Origin: Anaerolineae bacterium
GTDB lineage: Bacteria > Chloroflexota > Anaerolineae > UBA3071
Assembly (NCBI GenBank): GCA_029907105.1
Contig: JARYMM010000003.1
Span: forward strand, 62,001-126,000
DNA: 64,000 nt
Direction: 5' to 3'
Translations under genes and position numbers: made by a program
The notes under the pieces: generated by a model
The model's database searches: none
Told to the model about the DNA's origin: nothing
What the model saw: only the letters and a program-made list of their open reading frames with translations
Shown: piece after piece, positions 63,492-64,000 of the stretch
Numbering within the stretch: the stretch's first letter is position 1
Layout: each line of letters opens with the position of its first letter

Positions 63492-63520
63492 TTGGCGATG
63501 TGACTTTCTTGTGTTATACT
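63492..63520 (+). promoter_or_regulatory. Sigma70-type promoter (TTGGCG-17-TATACT) for the Trm112-like gene
   Basis: -35 63492-63497, -10 63515-63520; divergent with the rpsB promoter. Confidence 0.65.
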
Positions 63521-63566
63521 GGGGCAACGAACGAGGACCGCCTCTGACCGCATTCATAAACTCAAC

Positions 63567-63649
63567 GGATGGAAATTTGCTCTGAGGGGATCGTCAGATC
63601 CCCGGTTTTCGCCAGGATCTGACGATCCTGGCGGAGCGATTTTCCATCC
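63567..63649. repeat. Extended inverted repeat/cruciform in leader of the Trm112-like gene
   Basis: GGATGGAAATTTGCTC...GGATCGTCAGATCC...GGATCTGACGATCC...GAGCGATTTTCCATCC. Confidence 0.8.
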
Positions 63650-63682
63650 ACTGATGAAACTCGCAAATGGAGGAAGTCACTC

Positions 63683-63934
63683 ATGATCAGTCAGGAATTG
63701 TTGGATATTCTGCGCTGCCCTGCTTGCGTCAGCGGCCCCGGCCGCAAGCCCGGCGTAGACCCCGGCCGTCTGGAGTTGGTGCGCGAGGGCACATGGCTCG
63801 TCTGTCAGGAAGCCGACTGCGGCCGCAAGTACCCGATCAAAGAAGACATCCCCGTGATGCTCATCGAAGAAGGCAACAAATGGGTCCAGACAGCCATCGA
63901 AGACCTGCCGGAGCCCGGCCCCCTGGTGGGATAG
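63683..63934 (+). CDS. Trm112 family protein
   Basis: MISQELLDILRCPAC...LVCQEADCGRKYPIKEDIPVMLIEE. Confidence 0.92.
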   Translation: MISQELLDILRCPACVSGPGRKPGVDPGRLELVREGTWLVCQEADCGRKYPIKEDIPVMLIEEGNKWVQTAIEDLPEPGPLVG

Positions 63935-64000
63935 GCGAAGGACATCTCACGACCCGATGGAGCCTGGAAGCGGAGATCGGCCAGGCACTGCTCGGCCGGG

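Overview
This is a 64 kb, high-GC bacterial chromosomal window whose gene content points to Chloroflexota (inferred from gene neighbourhoods and protein styles, not from rRNA). No rRNA, tRNA, CRISPR array, prophage or transposase was recognised. Housekeeping blocks: hpt; ribosomal L25; ffh-rpsP-khpA-rimM-dprA; manC-topA-xerC-pepQ; rbfA-nrnA-truB-ribF; murJ-hldE2-hldE1; wecG-GT4-rpiB-sua5-HAD; a PBP1A-type enzyme; rho; and rpsB-tsf-pyrH-frr-uppS-cdsA read on the minus strand. Accessory and secreted genes: a GH39-like/O-antigen-ligase fusion, a VCBS/BACON protein, an ECF sigma/anti-sigma/DUF5666 cluster, a DNRLRE plus tandem 5'-nucleotidase protein, an M6 protease with a C-terminal DNRLRE domain, a VapBC-like module and a decayed RelE-like toxin. 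The strongest unexplained signal is a set of about ten 'word-repeat hairpins'. Each is a run of near-tandem 6-9 nt words followed by an imperfect inverted copy. Each locus uses its own word, and most sit exactly over stop codons, so that the C-terminal tails of several unrelated proteins are encoded by the element. Further leads are a MITE-like palindromic element in two copies, two secreted-enzyme genes with long leaders carrying an untranslated near-perfect Shine-Dalgarno block, a chimeric conflict-system-like gene inserted between ffh and rpsP, and a 47-aa ORF coupled between manC and topA.
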